This document shows positions 52,901-62,081 of a stretch of DNA of 64,000 nucleotides, piece after piece. The DNA is from Streptomyces sp. NBC_00433 (GTDB lineage Bacteria > Actinomycetota > Actinomycetes > Streptomycetales > Streptomycetaceae). A program made the translations under genes and the position numbers. The stretch lies in contig CP107926.1 of the NCBI GenBank assembly GCA_036015235.1, positions 744,001 through 808,000 on the forward strand, in the 5' to 3' direction. Each line of letters opens with the position of its first letter. The first letter of the stretch is position 1. Under the pieces are notes generated by a model. That model was not told the DNA's origin. It saw nothing but the letters and a program-made list of their open reading frames with translations, and did no database searches.

Positions 52901-55900
52901 TAGGAGGTGTGGGTGCCGGTGCCGGCCAGGGTGGTGGTGGCCACCACGGGGGGCTTGCCGTCGGCCGTCGTGTAGGCGAAGGCGTCGTTCGGCGTCTGGC
53001 TGTTGGCCTTGGACCGGTCGGGCAGCCAGATCTTCAGCTTGCGGCCCAGCGCGTCGTAGGTGGTGTCGGTGCGCTTGCTGTTGGTGTCGGACACGGTGAC
53101 CGGCAGCCGGCGGACCGGGTCGAGGGTCGTCGTGGTGGCCTGCGCGGTGGTCGCGTCGCCCGCGGTGGCCGGCGGCGTGGTGACCGTCACCGTGGTCGGG
53201 AAGCCGCTCGCCGGGGTGTAGGCCGTGGTGGTGGTCCGTCCGTCGGCGCGGTCGGTGCGCTGGGGTGCGCCGGTCACGGTGGCGGTGACATCGCCGGTCA
53301 GGTCGGTGGCCGAGGTGGTGCGGCCGTAGCCGTCGTAGCCGGCGCCGGTCTCCAGGTAGGTGGCGGTGGTGCCGTTGTGGGACTTCAGGGTCGCCACCCG
53401 GGTGGCGTCACCGGCCGTCGGCGCCGCCCCGTAGCCGAGGCCGTCGTAGGCGGTGCGGATGTCGGACAGGACGTCCTTGGCGTAGTCGGGCGTGGCGGTG
53501 CAGGACACCGCGACGGACAGGATCCGCGACGGGGTGTCCAGGATCCACGCGGTGGTGTTGTCGGCATAGGTGGTCGTGGTGCAGCGGTCGTCCGCGGTGG
53601 TGGACACGTCACCGTGGTCGTCGGTGGTCAGGACGCGGCCCGCGGTGTTCTCGAAGCCGCGGGTGACGTCGGTGATCCGCCACGCGGATCCGGCGCCGCC
53701 GTCCAGCGAGACCCAGGAGCGGGTCTCCGCGGTCCCGGTCAGGTTCGCCGCGATGGTGCCCCAACTGCGGGTGACCGAGCCGGTCTCGTGGTGCCAGGGG
53801 GTGTTGACGGTCTTGTCGAGGACCTTGCCGCCCGGCCCCGAGTAGTGCTCCGTCCTGTACTCGAACCCGGACAGCGAGTCGTGGTCGGTGATGGTGCCGC
53901 CGTTGTCGTCGGACACGGTCACGCTGCGCTTGCCGCCGCTGGTCTTGTCGGCGTCCATGCCGCGCAGGTAGTAGTGGTCGGTCTGCGAGAGCATGCCGAC
54001 CGGGTCCTGGCCGCCGGTGTCCACCCGTACGTGCGCGTAGCCGCGCCAGGTGGACCAGGTCTTGTACTTCTCCTTGGTGATGCCGTCGTCGGAGTCGTAG
54101 TGCCAGGCGGGTGCGCCGAGGTAGTCGTACGCCGTCACCTCGTCGGGCGAGACGGCGGTCCGGTCGGACTGGACGACCTTGGCGACCACGTATTTGTTGA
54201 ACCACTGCAGGCTGGGGTCCTCGTCCCCCTGCTTGGTGAAGAACTGCGGGAAGCACAGGGTGCTGTTGGAGTCCGGGGTCGGCAGGTGGGCGGCGTCGCA
54301 GGCGGCGGTGGAGTAGGTGATGTCGGTCTGGCCGCCGGTCTCGTCGTCGATGGTGGCGACGCGTTCCTTGACGAAGGGCGAGGTGTTGTCGCCCGGGATG
54401 TCCAGCCGGTTGGTGCGCTGGTCGTAGCCGAAGGTGACCTTGGGCAGGGTCAGGTCGGGGGCGCCTTCCGGGGTGTCGGCCCGGCCGGTGTGCTCGACGG
54501 ACGCCAGCTCCAGCTGGTAGTCGATGTCGGCCATGCCCCACTGCTGGGCCAGCTTCCAGGTGTCCACCGGCGTGTAGGCGCCGGCCGCGGTGAGCACCTG
54601 CGAGGTGACCGCGGTCAGCCGCTTGCGGGTCCAGAAGGACGGGCCGAAGGCGTCGCAGTCACCGGTCGACTTGCAGTTCAGGTCCCACGGCGTGTCGTAC
54701 CAGGGGAAGGAGTCGGTGTCGATCTTCGAGGCGTCGCAGGCCCCGGCGGTGGTGTCGAGGCAGCGCTCCGCGCTGGTGAACTGCACCTGGGCCAGGGCCT
54801 TGGCCGAGTAGACCGCGCCGGACTTCAGCCCGTAGTCGATGTGGTCGAGGGTGCCGCCGCGGACGTAGGCCGTGGGGCTGGACGCGGTCCTGTCGCGGCC
54901 GTAGTAGTTGGTCTCCTTGTTGTAGTAGTAGGCGATGGCATTGCCGTGCGGGTCGACGGAGTAGTCGAGGTTCCACCGCCAGCCCTGCTGGCACCAGGAG
55001 GTCGCGAAGGTGGAGCCGTGGCAGGGCTCGTCGGCGTTGTTGCCGTAGACCGGCACGGTCCAGGCGGAGTCGGTGGTCGCCTTGCCGCCGGCCCAGCCGG
55101 GCAGCTTGTTGTAGCCGAAGTAGTACCGGGTGCCGTCGGTGGTCGTCACCCGCCAGTACTCGTCATTGCGGGCGCCGTTGGAGCGCACGTCGGTCGAACT
55201 GCCGTAGACCCGGTCGACCTTCGTGCCGTCGTCGCCCTTGATGCGGAAGGAGTTGGTGCCGGTGGACACCAGCTGCCCGGAGTGGCCGTCGAAGGAGATG
55301 GTCGCGTTGTCGTAGGCCCAGCACAGGTCGTCGACCTTGTTGCCGTCGGAGTCCTTGACGTTCTCGTCCGCGCAGGGCTTGTAGCTGCGCTCGATGAACC
55401 CCGGGGACATGTCGAAGCCGTCGCCCACCCAGGACGACTGGTTGTTGGTGCTGCTGGTGCGGCCGTCGACGGCACCGGAGTCGTAGGTCAGCGCCACCTT
55501 CGGGGCGAAGCTGCCCGGGACGTCCGGCGCGGGCAAGTCGTAGACCCACGTGAAGGTGCCGGTGTTCGGCCCCACGTCCCACGACGAGGACGGGGACAGC
55601 GAGGTGGCGGCGTAGTCGCCGTGGTCGCTCGATGTGCCGGCGGTCGCCGCGAAGACCGTGGCGGACGCGGCCGTGGCGGACGCCGACGTCAGGGCGACCG
55701 CGTCGGCGGTCAGCGTGTGGGCGGCGGTGTCGTTCGTGGCGGCGACCGGGGTCTGCTCGGTGCAGGCCGCCTTCGCGGGGGTGGTCAGCGCGCAGCCGGG
55801 CAGCCGCACCAGGTGCAGCCGTGCGGCATAGGCCCCGCCGTAGGCCTGGGCGTAACCGCTGTCGTCCACGCTCACGCCCACGGTGCCGCCGCCGGCGTCC

Positions 55901-56409
55901 GGCCGCGGGGTGACGGTGAAGAGCAGGCCGTCCACGCCCGCCGCCCGGGTGGCTTCCTGGTCGAGGACCCGTACGGTCGCCGAGCCGGTCAGCGGGGCTG
56001 CCGTCTTCCCGGCGGTGCCGGACTTCGCGGTGCCTGCGGACGTCGCCGCTCTCGCCGCCGCGGGCACCGTCAGCGTCACAGGAAGGCTCCCGGCGCGTAC
56101 CGCCGAGGTCTTCGCCGCCGCGGCCGGCAGCGTCACGGTGGCGCTTCCGGGCCGGGCCCAGGAGTGCTCGCCCGTCCGGCCGGGCTTGTGCGGCAGCCCG
56201 TCCTGGGCGCGCGGCACCGTCGTACTGCCCGAGTGGCCCGCCACCGGCACGCCCGGCGACGGCCGGTGGACCAGGTCGTCCGCCTGGGCCGCCGGCAGCG
56301 CCACTGCCTGCAGCATGCCGGCCACCAGCGCCCCGCAGGCCAGCAGCGCCGCCCTGCCCCGCGCCCCGCCGGGCCGTATCCGTCTGTCGGTCTTCCGTCT
56401 CCTGATCAC
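49945..56409 (-). CDS. Giant secreted RHS/YD-repeat protein with unassigned C-terminal domain
   Basis: 2154 residues. Arg-rich leader and hydrophobic core (AALLACGALVAGMLQAVALP). N-terminal beta-rich region, then an entry module (FTWVYDLPAPDVPGSFAPKV, LTYDSGAVDGRTSSTNNQSS) and dozens of YD repeats (YDGLGRITLSRQ, YDQRGNQTSAVD, YDDRGRLVSSTDQRGR). The RHS core box RFASVDPEIDSGDPQSLNGY, DPTGLY ends at ~1887. The last 267 residues are a different domain: a Cys-rich start, then TSEYLGPNSLGTPEEIMAFF and KVTVSVKDKTSFTFTVTNKG, family not recognised. RHS shells often carry C-terminal toxins, but no immunity gene follows. GTG 56409 is the best start, ribosome binding site weak. The LamG gene lies 101 bp upstream. 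Confidence 0.88.
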   Translation of the reverse strand: MIRRRKTDRRIRPGGARGRAALLACGALVAGMLQAVALPAAQADDLVHRPSPGVPVAGHSGSTTVPRAQDGLPHKPGRTGEHSWARPGSATVTLPAAAAKTSAVRAGSLPVTLTVPAAARAATSAGTAKSGTAGKTAAPLTGSATVRVLDQEATRAAGVDGLLFTVTPRPDAGGGTVGVSVDDSGYAQAYGGAYAARLHLVRLPGCALTTPAKAACTEQTPVAATNDTAAHTLTADAVALTSASATAASATVFAATAGTSSDHGDYAATSLSPSSSWDVGPNTGTFTWVYDLPAPDVPGSFAPKVALTYDSGAVDGRTSSTNNQSSWVGDGFDMSPGFIERSYKPCADENVKDSDGNKVDDLCWAYDNATISFDGHSGQLVSTGTNSFRIKGDDGTKVDRVYGSSTDVRSNGARNDEYWRVTTTDGTRYYFGYNKLPGWAGGKATTDSAWTVPVYGNNADEPCHGSTFATSWCQQGWRWNLDYSVDPHGNAIAYYYNKETNYYGRDRTASSPTAYVRGGTLDHIDYGLKSGAVYSAKALAQVQFTSAERCLDTTAGACDASKIDTDSFPWYDTPWDLNCKSTGDCDAFGPSFWTRKRLTAVTSQVLTAAGAYTPVDTWKLAQQWGMADIDYQLELASVEHTGRADTPEGAPDLTLPKVTFGYDQRTNRLDIPGDNTSPFVKERVATIDDETGGQTDITYSTAACDAAHLPTPDSNSTLCFPQFFTKQGDEDPSLQWFNKYVVAKVVQSDRTAVSPDEVTAYDYLGAPAWHYDSDDGITKEKYKTWSTWRGYAHVRVDTGGQDPVGMLSQTDHYYLRGMDADKTSGGKRSVTVSDDNGGTITDHDSLSGFEYRTEHYSGPGGKVLDKTVNTPWHHETGSVTRSWGTIAANLTGTAETRSWVSLDGGAGSAWRITDVTRGFENTAGRVLTTDDHGDVSTTADDRCTTTTYADNTTAWILDTPSRILSVAVSCTATPDYAKDVLSDIRTAYDGLGYGAAPTAGDATRVATLKSHNGTTATYLETGAGYDGYGRTTSATDLTGDVTATVTGAPQRTDRADGRTTTTAYTPASGFPTTVTVTTPPATAGDATTAQATTTTLDPVRRLPVTVSDTNSKRTDTTYDALGRKLKIWLPDRSKANSQTPNDAFAYTTADGKPPVVATTTLAGTGTHTSYALYDGFLRVRQAQTPGPKGGMLVSDTFYDSRGLVDRTFASYYAAKAPSTVLYTPDDALSVETQVWNTYDGLGRITLSRQVAGNGDGGTVLATTATAYGGDRTTVTPPQGGTPTTTVVDARGNTRELDQYQAATPTGAYDKTSYGYTPAGQLATITDPAGTAWTFGYDQRGNQTSAVDPDKGTTASVYDDRGRLVSSTDQRGRTITHLYDGLGRETETHDGAASGPLLTKHVWDPAGFKGLPASATRYVGGAAGSAYTVAYGLYDNLYRAHRTTTTIPAAEGALAGSYQSTVQYNADGTTQSVGYPAAGSLPAEAVTPAYDEVLRPVTVSGSGGATYTTATAYSYTGQALQYTFQAAGQKMTQVTNTYEWGSQRLSNSRVDRQDVPGTDKSATYGYDAAGDITSLTDVSRDGTDAQCFQYDYLGRLTEAWAQGAAGCAVTPSAQVLGGPAPYWQSFGYDKAGDRTKETDHSATGNAAQDTVSTYTYPAPTAPQPHTLSQVRTTGPGGTTVGSYTYDAVGDTATRPAGGVEQTLTWDGEGRLTQVATDDGKTTSYVYDADGNRLIARTGSGGTLYLGGTEVTAATGSATAHATRYYDLGDGNQAMRTDDNKVYFLIADSQDTGQLQVDSAGLAMQQRRTTPFGSLRGTPPAGWSGDRGFVGGVTDPGTGLTHLGARDYDPATGRFASVDPEIDSGDPQSLNGYAYAGDDPVTQSDPTGLYTCRNGHEGCNEHGNPCGSDCSAWATQAGDCVHTECGPSKVNQNPDVSLKQQHQVTYARTHCDDLCGTLGITTPKDPQWQDLIKDLYGGSPPPVEHDSYAAEHAQEKSVAFTPDPGYSYTTSEYLGPNSLGTPEEIMAFFKAHPKEVFPFKVTGCDTFAQGTKCTLHPAESIMHGLGRIAGGPGKVTVSVKDKTSFTFTVTNKGYFDEPGSQIKFSISSRKNGVYLTQKGHSTGSNWFAWVGVTHFDAAKSQWQQQARNLTKLLENR

Positions 56410-56510
56410 GCCTGCCCCGTCCCCATATCCCTCGACGTTTTCCGCGTCACGCCATGCGTGCGCGGGGCGGCGCGCGATGCCCGCGCGCCGCCCCCCGTGG
56501 TGCTGCCGGG

Positions 56511-59500
56511 TCAGGGCCCGGCGGTGGTGTCCAGATCGACTCCGCTGGCCAGCGCGGCGATCTGGGTGTCGGAGGCCACTCCGCCGAAGACCCACACGTC
56601 GTCGATCACGCCGGGCCAGAACTCGCCCCAGGTGGACGCGCCGGTCTTGACCCGGCCCAGTTGCAGGCCCTTGGTCGCGTCGAAGGGCAGCACGGAGGAA
56701 TTCCACGACACCGACTCCGTGCACGACGGGTCGTCGGGCACGCCGTCGTCGTCGCTGTCGGCGCAGAGCGCCTGCTGGAGCTGGCCGTTGACGTACAGCC
56801 GCATCTGCCCGGCCATCAGGTCGTAGACCACCGCGATGTGGTCCCAGGCCCCGTTGTTCTGGAAGCTGCTGTCCGAGGCGGTCGAGACGACCGCGGTGGT
56901 GCTGTCGGCGTTGGCCGTACGCAACTGCCAGCTGCCCGCGTTCGCCGGATCGGCGGAGTCGGGCACGTAGCGCACCGCGAATCCGCTGGTGGTCGCGCCG
57001 GCCATGCTCATCACCGTCACCGGCTTGGTGGGCCGCGCGGGGGTGGACACCCACGCGCCGACGGTGAAGCTGCTGTCGGTGTGGATCGGTGAACTGCTGG
57101 TGGACGCGTAGCCGTTCGCCGTGCCGTCCAGCACCAGTGCCCCGGTGCCCACCATGCCGGCGGCGCCGGTGGCGTCGATCCGCGCGCCGCTGCCGAGGGT
57201 CAGCGGGTGCTGGTCGGCCGCTGTGGACAGCGAGTCGGGCGAGACCTGCGGGCTGCCCGCCGCGCCGTCCAGCCGCCAGCGTCCCTCGACCTGGAGCTGG
57301 TTGTGGAAGAGCGACGCCGCCTCCGGCGCCGACAGCGCCCGGTCGTAGAGCTGCACGTCGTCGATCTGGCCGGGGAAGAAGCTGCCCGGGGCGCCGTCGT
57401 AGGACCCGGCGCCGATCTGGGTCGCGCCGCCGCCGTAGAAGGGGGCGGCGAATTTCGTGGTGGCGACCCAGACGCCGTTGACGTACAGCCGCATGTCGTC
57501 GGTGTTCGCGTCGTAGGAGCCCAGCAACTGCGTCCACACCCCGGCCGGCGAGTGGGTGGTGTCGCCCTGGGCGGCGCGGACGATGCCGGCGGTGCTGGTG
57601 TCCGCGGTGTAGGCGTCGAAGGACCAGCCGTAGGTCGCCGAGTAGTACAGCTCGAAGCCCGGTCTGTGGGCCCCGACCTGGGTGGCGATGATGGCCGCGT
57701 GGTCGGGTTTGGAGGACAGTTTCGCCCAGCCGGCCACGGAGAAGCTGTCGAGGTTGTCGACGTGCGAGGACACGGTGGACGCGTAGCCGGTGGTGCCGTC
57801 GAAGCTCAGCGCACCGTCCTGCGCTCCCGCGGTGCCCGCGCTGACCCCGCCGTGCAGCACCGCCGGGTCGACGTCCGCCCTGCCGTGCACCTGGGCGGTC
57901 GCCGTGCCGTCGTCCTGCGCGGCCGGCTCGTCCAGCGGGAAGACCGCGCGGGCGGGGCGTCCGCCGCCGATGGGCTGCCCGTTGGCCAGGTGCGTGATGT
58001 CGGCGGCGACCAGGGCCTTGTCGTAGATCCTGACGTCGTCGATCGTGCCGGGGAAGAAGGACGCCGGCGCCCCGGAGTAGCTGCCCGCGCCGATCTGCAG
58101 GCCGCGCCGCGCGTCCCACGCCGTCGTGTAGCTCGTGGTCCCCATCAGGGTCCCGTTCACGTACAGCGCCAGGGTGTGCTTGGACGCGTCGTAGGACCCG
58201 AGCAGGTGGTACCACTGCCCGGCGGCGACTCCGCCCGCCGTCGCGGACATCGCCCGCACCGGGGTGGCCGCGGCCGTGTCGGCGCTGTACTGGTTGAAGA
58301 CCCAGCGGTTGAGGTCGTGCGAGTAGTACAGCTCGAAGCCCGGCGCGTCGTTGCCCGGCTGGGCGGCCACGATCGCCGCGGTGGTCGGCATCCGGTCGAG
58401 CTTCACCCAGGCGGCCACCGTCATGCCGGCGTCGGTGTGCACGGTCGGGATGTCGGACTGCAGGTAGGAGTCGGTCCCGTTGAAGTCGATCGCGGTGCCG
58501 GACCTGCCCGGCGCACCGAGCGTCGGGGAGCCCACCACGCTCAGGGTGCGCTCACCCGCGGTGCCCGCGGCCTGCGTGGCGCCCGCCGCGTCGTCCAACT
58601 GCCACTCGGCGCGGGCGGGCTGGCCCTCCTTGACGCGGAATTGGTATTCCTCCGGCTCGCTGCCGTTGCCGGCGCTGTCGAAGCTCTGTGCGTAGAGGAA
58701 GTTGGTGCCGGCCCGTGTCGGCCTGAATTCCACCGACTTGGCCGCACCGCCGGTGGTGGTCACCGTGTGGTCGGTGTCGCACACCGGGTCGGCGTTGACG
58801 CCGTAGCAGTACTTGACGACGTCCGTGGACGCCGAGTCGAAGCTGAAGGCGCCGTCCCGGCCGACGCCGTCGTACGACGGGTCGTTCGGGTCGCTGTCGT
58901 CGACCGCCGGGTAGTCGCCGGAGCTGATCACCGGGCCGGCCGGGACGCTGGTGTCGTACACCCAGTAGCAGCTGGTCGCGGACCCGGTGGAGGACCACGG
59001 CGAGTAGCTGTAATAGGTGCCCTGGTCGTAGTCGACCGCCCGTGCCTGCCAGGCGATCGTCTTGTTCTTCGGGATCGTCCTGCCGGACAGGGCCGCGGTG
59101 AGCTTCGTGGAGAAGGTCGACCCGGACTTCTTCGGCCCGATCCTGGCCGAGATCCACTGGGTCGTCAGGCCCTTGCCGTCACCGGCGTCCCACGCCACGG
59201 CGAACTGCACGCTGACCTGGTCGCCGTCGGGGTCGGTGACGTCGCTGGCGTTGATGGTCGGCAGGGTGCGGATCCGCACCGGCGCCGACGGGCTGTGGCA
59301 CGAGCTGCCGGGGCTCATCGACAGGTGCGACATGGGGATCTGCTTGGGCGCCATGTTGTAGTGCACCCGCAGATACGCGTCGTCGGTGAAGCGCTTCCAG
59401 CCGTACTTGTCGCCCTCGTCGTCGGCTCGCAGCCCGAAGGCGGTGGTCGAGGAATTGTGCGAGGCCGCGTACCGCACACCGGTGGTGGCGTTGAACTCGA

Positions 59501-60881
59501 CGTCGGAGGCCGCGCAGCCGTCGTAGCCGTGCGCCTCGTTCTGGGTGTCGAGCAGGTCGAGCCAGTTGTCGGAGGACGAATTCCACGTCGTGCCCGAGGT
59601 GAAGCCCTTCGTCCGCCACAGCTCGACCTTGCGGGCGCTGCAGGAGGCCGACCACGTCTCGTGCGCGACGAAGGTGGCGTCCACGATCGTCTTGCCGGCG
59701 AATTTCGAGGTGGGGAAGGAGTAGAACAGCCGCTTCACGTCGTAGGGGGCGCAGTAGGACCAGGCGCAGTCGCCGAGGCCGGAGTCCGAGTCGCCGTTGA
59801 AGTGGTATTGCGGGCTGGACGCCCAGTACTTCGACACCATCGTCCAGTCCCCCGCCTTGGGGGTGTACGTCTGGGGGTCGATGTAGAGCGGGAAGGACGT
59901 GGCCGCGCCCGTCAGCAGGGCGGGGTCGGGCGTCAGGGTCAGCCGGGTGTCGGCCTGGTCGACCGCGACGCCGATCGGCGCCATCTTCGAGGTGTCGGTC
60001 GGGCCCTGCGCCGGGTCGTCCGCGGCGCCCGTCCCAGCCGTGGCGGCGTCGGCGGTCGCGGCCTTGGACTTCTTCGCCGTGCTCGCCGTTGCCTGGGTGC
60101 CGGAGTCCCACATGATCGGCTGCGGTGCGGCGAAGACCTCGCCGCCGCCCGCGGTGTCGGTGGCCGTCAGGCCGCCGTCCGCGGTGCGCGCGACGTCCAG
60201 ACCGGTCGCCCGCACCCCGAAGGTCAGCTGCGCGAGCGCCGGGTTCTGCGCGGCCTCGGCGGTGTTGACGACCACCAGCTCGTGGAAGCCGTCGATGTCG
60301 GCGCGCACCTGGAGGTCGACGTCCGGCAGCACGTTCCGGTAGGTGGCGGTGTCGCCGAGCAGCGTCGGGGCGGGCAGCGCGGAAGGCCAGGTGTACGCCA
60401 GCTTCCGCCCGTCACGGTCGAGTGTCACCAGCGGAGCGGAACCGCCGCCCGACAGGGTCATCCCGACCGACGCCACGGCCGGCGCGATGCTGCCGTCGGG
60501 CTGCTCGACGAGGGTGTTGTCGATCGCCTTCCACGCGCCGCCGACGCGCGCCCGCACCGGGCGCAGGTGCTGGTCGGTCTCCATGCCGCCGTCCGGGGTG
60601 GCATAGGTCTCGCTGGACTCCGTCCGCAGCGAGCTGATCTCCACGTTCCGGCCCGCGCTCGCGGCCTCGGCCGCCGCCGCGCTCTGCGTCGGCGCCGTGC
60701 GGTTGTGAGCGCCGCCGCTCTTCGCGGCCTGCGCCGTCCTGACCGCCGGCTTGACCGCCTGTGCCGGCGCCGCCGCGGCCGCCTGCCCGGCGGCCGCGAG
60801 CCCTGCCGCGACGACCACGACCGCGACCGCAGCCGTCAGCGTCCTGCGCGAGCGCGCGCGTCTGCACCCACCCAAGTCCAT
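56511..60881 (-). CDS. Secreted LamG-repeat protein with DNRLRE-type domain
   Basis: 1456 residues. Signal peptide (LTAAVAVVVVAAGLAAAGQA). N-terminal ~300 residues (RPVRARVGGAWKAIDNTLVE; YRNVLPDVDLQVRADIDGFH) form a beta-rich domain common to RHS-associated proteins. A DNRLRE-like domain is at ~334-510 (YIDPQTYTPKAGDWTMVSKY). Three LamG concanavalin-like domains are at ~760-965, 980-1185 and 1200-1456, each with a VAAWVKL- or VGAWVST-like strand and FFPGTIDDVRIYD- or WPGVIDDVWVFG-like end. LamG domains bind glycans or proteins. GGGGGG precedes ATG 60881. It leads a probable two-gene unit with the RHS gene, an arrangement recurring in streptomycetes. Confidence 0.88.
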   Translation of the reverse strand: MDLGGCRRARSRRTLTAAVAVVVVAAGLAAAGQAAAAAPAQAVKPAVRTAQAAKSGGAHNRTAPTQSAAAAEAASAGRNVEISSLRTESSETYATPDGGMETDQHLRPVRARVGGAWKAIDNTLVEQPDGSIAPAVASVGMTLSGGGSAPLVTLDRDGRKLAYTWPSALPAPTLLGDTATYRNVLPDVDLQVRADIDGFHELVVVNTAEAAQNPALAQLTFGVRATGLDVARTADGGLTATDTAGGGEVFAAPQPIMWDSGTQATASTAKKSKAATADAATAGTGAADDPAQGPTDTSKMAPIGVAVDQADTRLTLTPDPALLTGAATSFPLYIDPQTYTPKAGDWTMVSKYWASSPQYHFNGDSDSGLGDCAWSYCAPYDVKRLFYSFPTSKFAGKTIVDATFVAHETWSASCSARKVELWRTKGFTSGTTWNSSSDNWLDLLDTQNEAHGYDGCAASDVEFNATTGVRYAASHNSSTTAFGLRADDEGDKYGWKRFTDDAYLRVHYNMAPKQIPMSHLSMSPGSSCHSPSAPVRIRTLPTINASDVTDPDGDQVSVQFAVAWDAGDGKGLTTQWISARIGPKKSGSTFSTKLTAALSGRTIPKNKTIAWQARAVDYDQGTYYSYSPWSSTGSATSCYWVYDTSVPAGPVISSGDYPAVDDSDPNDPSYDGVGRDGAFSFDSASTDVVKYCYGVNADPVCDTDHTVTTTGGAAKSVEFRPTRAGTNFLYAQSFDSAGNGSEPEEYQFRVKEGQPARAEWQLDDAAGATQAAGTAGERTLSVVGSPTLGAPGRSGTAIDFNGTDSYLQSDIPTVHTDAGMTVAAWVKLDRMPTTAAIVAAQPGNDAPGFELYYSHDLNRWVFNQYSADTAAATPVRAMSATAGGVAAGQWYHLLGSYDASKHTLALYVNGTLMGTTSYTTAWDARRGLQIGAGSYSGAPASFFPGTIDDVRIYDKALVAADITHLANGQPIGGGRPARAVFPLDEPAAQDDGTATAQVHGRADVDPAVLHGGVSAGTAGAQDGALSFDGTTGYASTVSSHVDNLDSFSVAGWAKLSSKPDHAAIIATQVGAHRPGFELYYSATYGWSFDAYTADTSTAGIVRAAQGDTTHSPAGVWTQLLGSYDANTDDMRLYVNGVWVATTKFAAPFYGGGATQIGAGSYDGAPGSFFPGQIDDVQLYDRALSAPEAASLFHNQLQVEGRWRLDGAAGSPQVSPDSLSTAADQHPLTLGSGARIDATGAAGMVGTGALVLDGTANGYASTSSSPIHTDSSFTVGAWVSTPARPTKPVTVMSMAGATTSGFAVRYVPDSADPANAGSWQLRTANADSTTAVVSTASDSSFQNNGAWDHIAVVYDLMAGQMRLYVNGQLQQALCADSDDDGVPDDPSCTESVSWNSSVLPFDATKGLQLGRVKTGASTWGEFWPGVIDDVWVFGGVASDTQIAALASGVDLDTTAGP

Positions 60882-61086
60882 GAACCCCCCGTTCACATGC
60901 ACGCCACCGCGGGTTTGCCGGGCGCACATTAATTTGAGAACCGTAGTTCACCGTGCTCAGGACGGACAAGGGCCGTCACGCGAAAACCCGTGCGGACCAG
61001 GGGGGTTGTGGCGATTCGTCAACTATGTGTAACCGGCCGGGAGTTGTGTCCGGATAGGGGGGTGCTCGCGGTGTCCGTCCCCGTTC

Positions 61087-61905
61087 TCAGGGCACGTGGG
61101 GGCCGCCGAGGTAGCGGCCCCGGGAGTCGTAGGGCCAGGCGTTCGCGACGCAGCCGTGCAGGCCGTCGATCTGCTGCATCATCGCGGGCGCCGGCCGCCC
61201 GGGACCGGGACAGCCCTCGTGGCCGTGGCCGATGCGGTGCCCCACCTCGTGGTTGATGATCAGCGCCCGGTATTCGCCGACGGGGCCGGGGAATTCCGGT
61301 GAGCCGGTGTTCCAGCGCTTGAGGTTGACGACCACCTGGGCGCCGACGTCGCAGTTCACCTCGCCGTGGGTGTGCAGGCCCGCGGCCCCGCAGATGGCGT
61401 CCACGGTCGCCGGGCTGGCGATCTTCACCACGAAGTCGTAGGAACCGCTCGACACGAGCTGGAAGGCGTCGCGGCGGTCGGCGGTCCAGCCGCGGGGATC
61501 GCCGAGTATCCGCTCGATCTCGCGGGCCGCGCTGTCGGCCGAGACGCCGGTCCCCCGCTCGACCTGCACCTTGTAGCGCCGGACCTTGCCCGAGCCCACC
61601 GCCGAGCCGGACACGGTGGCGGTGCTGAAGACCCCGTCTCCCTTTTGCGGGCCGGGGTCAGGGCGGCTGCTCGCCGTCGGGCCCGCCGCCGTATCCGCCG
61701 CCGCGCCGGGCGCCGCGCCGGGCGTCGCGTCCCGCGCCGCGTCCGACGTCCCGTTCGACGTGTGCGAGACCGCCACAGCGCCGGCCAGCCCCACGGCCAC
61801 CACCGCGAAGAGCGTGGACAGGCGGCGCCTGCGGGCGCGCCCCTTGGCTCTCCCGCCCCTGACCGGCCTCGTGGCCTGTGACCTGCGTTTGTTAGCGTGC
61901 TGCAT
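61087..61905 (-). CDS. DUF3152 secreted metalloprotease-like protein
   Basis: 272 residues. Basic N-terminus and one hydrophobic segment (LSTLFAVVAVGLAGAVAVSH), signal anchor or signal peptide, then an Ala/Pro linker. The DUF3152 domain (~95-272) has IINHEVGHRIGHGHEGC with H219, E220 and H223 in HExxH, a zincin-like pattern with a further His; the substrate is unknown. Four Cys in the domain should form disulfides outside the cell. Start ATG 61905. The gene stands alone between the LamG and beta-helix genes. Confidence 0.85.
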   Translation of the reverse strand: MQHANKRRSQATRPVRGGRAKGRARRRRLSTLFAVVAVGLAGAVAVSHTSNGTSDAARDATPGAAPGAAADTAAGPTASSRPDPGPQKGDGVFSTATVSGSAVGSGKVRRYKVQVERGTGVSADSAAREIERILGDPRGWTADRRDAFQLVSSGSYDFVVKIASPATVDAICGAAGLHTHGEVNCDVGAQVVVNLKRWNTGSPEFPGPVGEYRALIINHEVGHRIGHGHEGCPGPGRPAPAMMQQIDGLHGCVANAWPYDSRGRYLGGPHVP

Positions 61906-62018
61906 AGCGGTTCACCCTGCGTGTGCCAGGTGATCGCAGGTTGCCCAAAGGGTCACGGGACCGTAACAGGCGACTGCTGCGAGCGTCCGTGCCGGGCGTC
62001 CGACGTGCGGGAACGGCC

Positions 62019-62051
62019 GGTCGGGCGGGTCCACGGGGGACCCGCCCGACC
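62019..62051. terminator. Hairpin terminator of the beta-helix gene
   Basis: Perfect 14 bp stem (62019-62032 with 62038-62051), 5-base loop, 31 bp beyond the stop at 62082. Confidence 0.75.
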
Positions 62052-62081
62052 GTCGGACTCGGACTCGGCGTGGTTCGGCGG

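Noticed and set aside
56410..58215. N-terminal extension of the RHS frame to 58215
   Set aside because: The upstream part is an antiphase frame of the LamG gene; the RHS leader peptide starts at the GTG at 56409.
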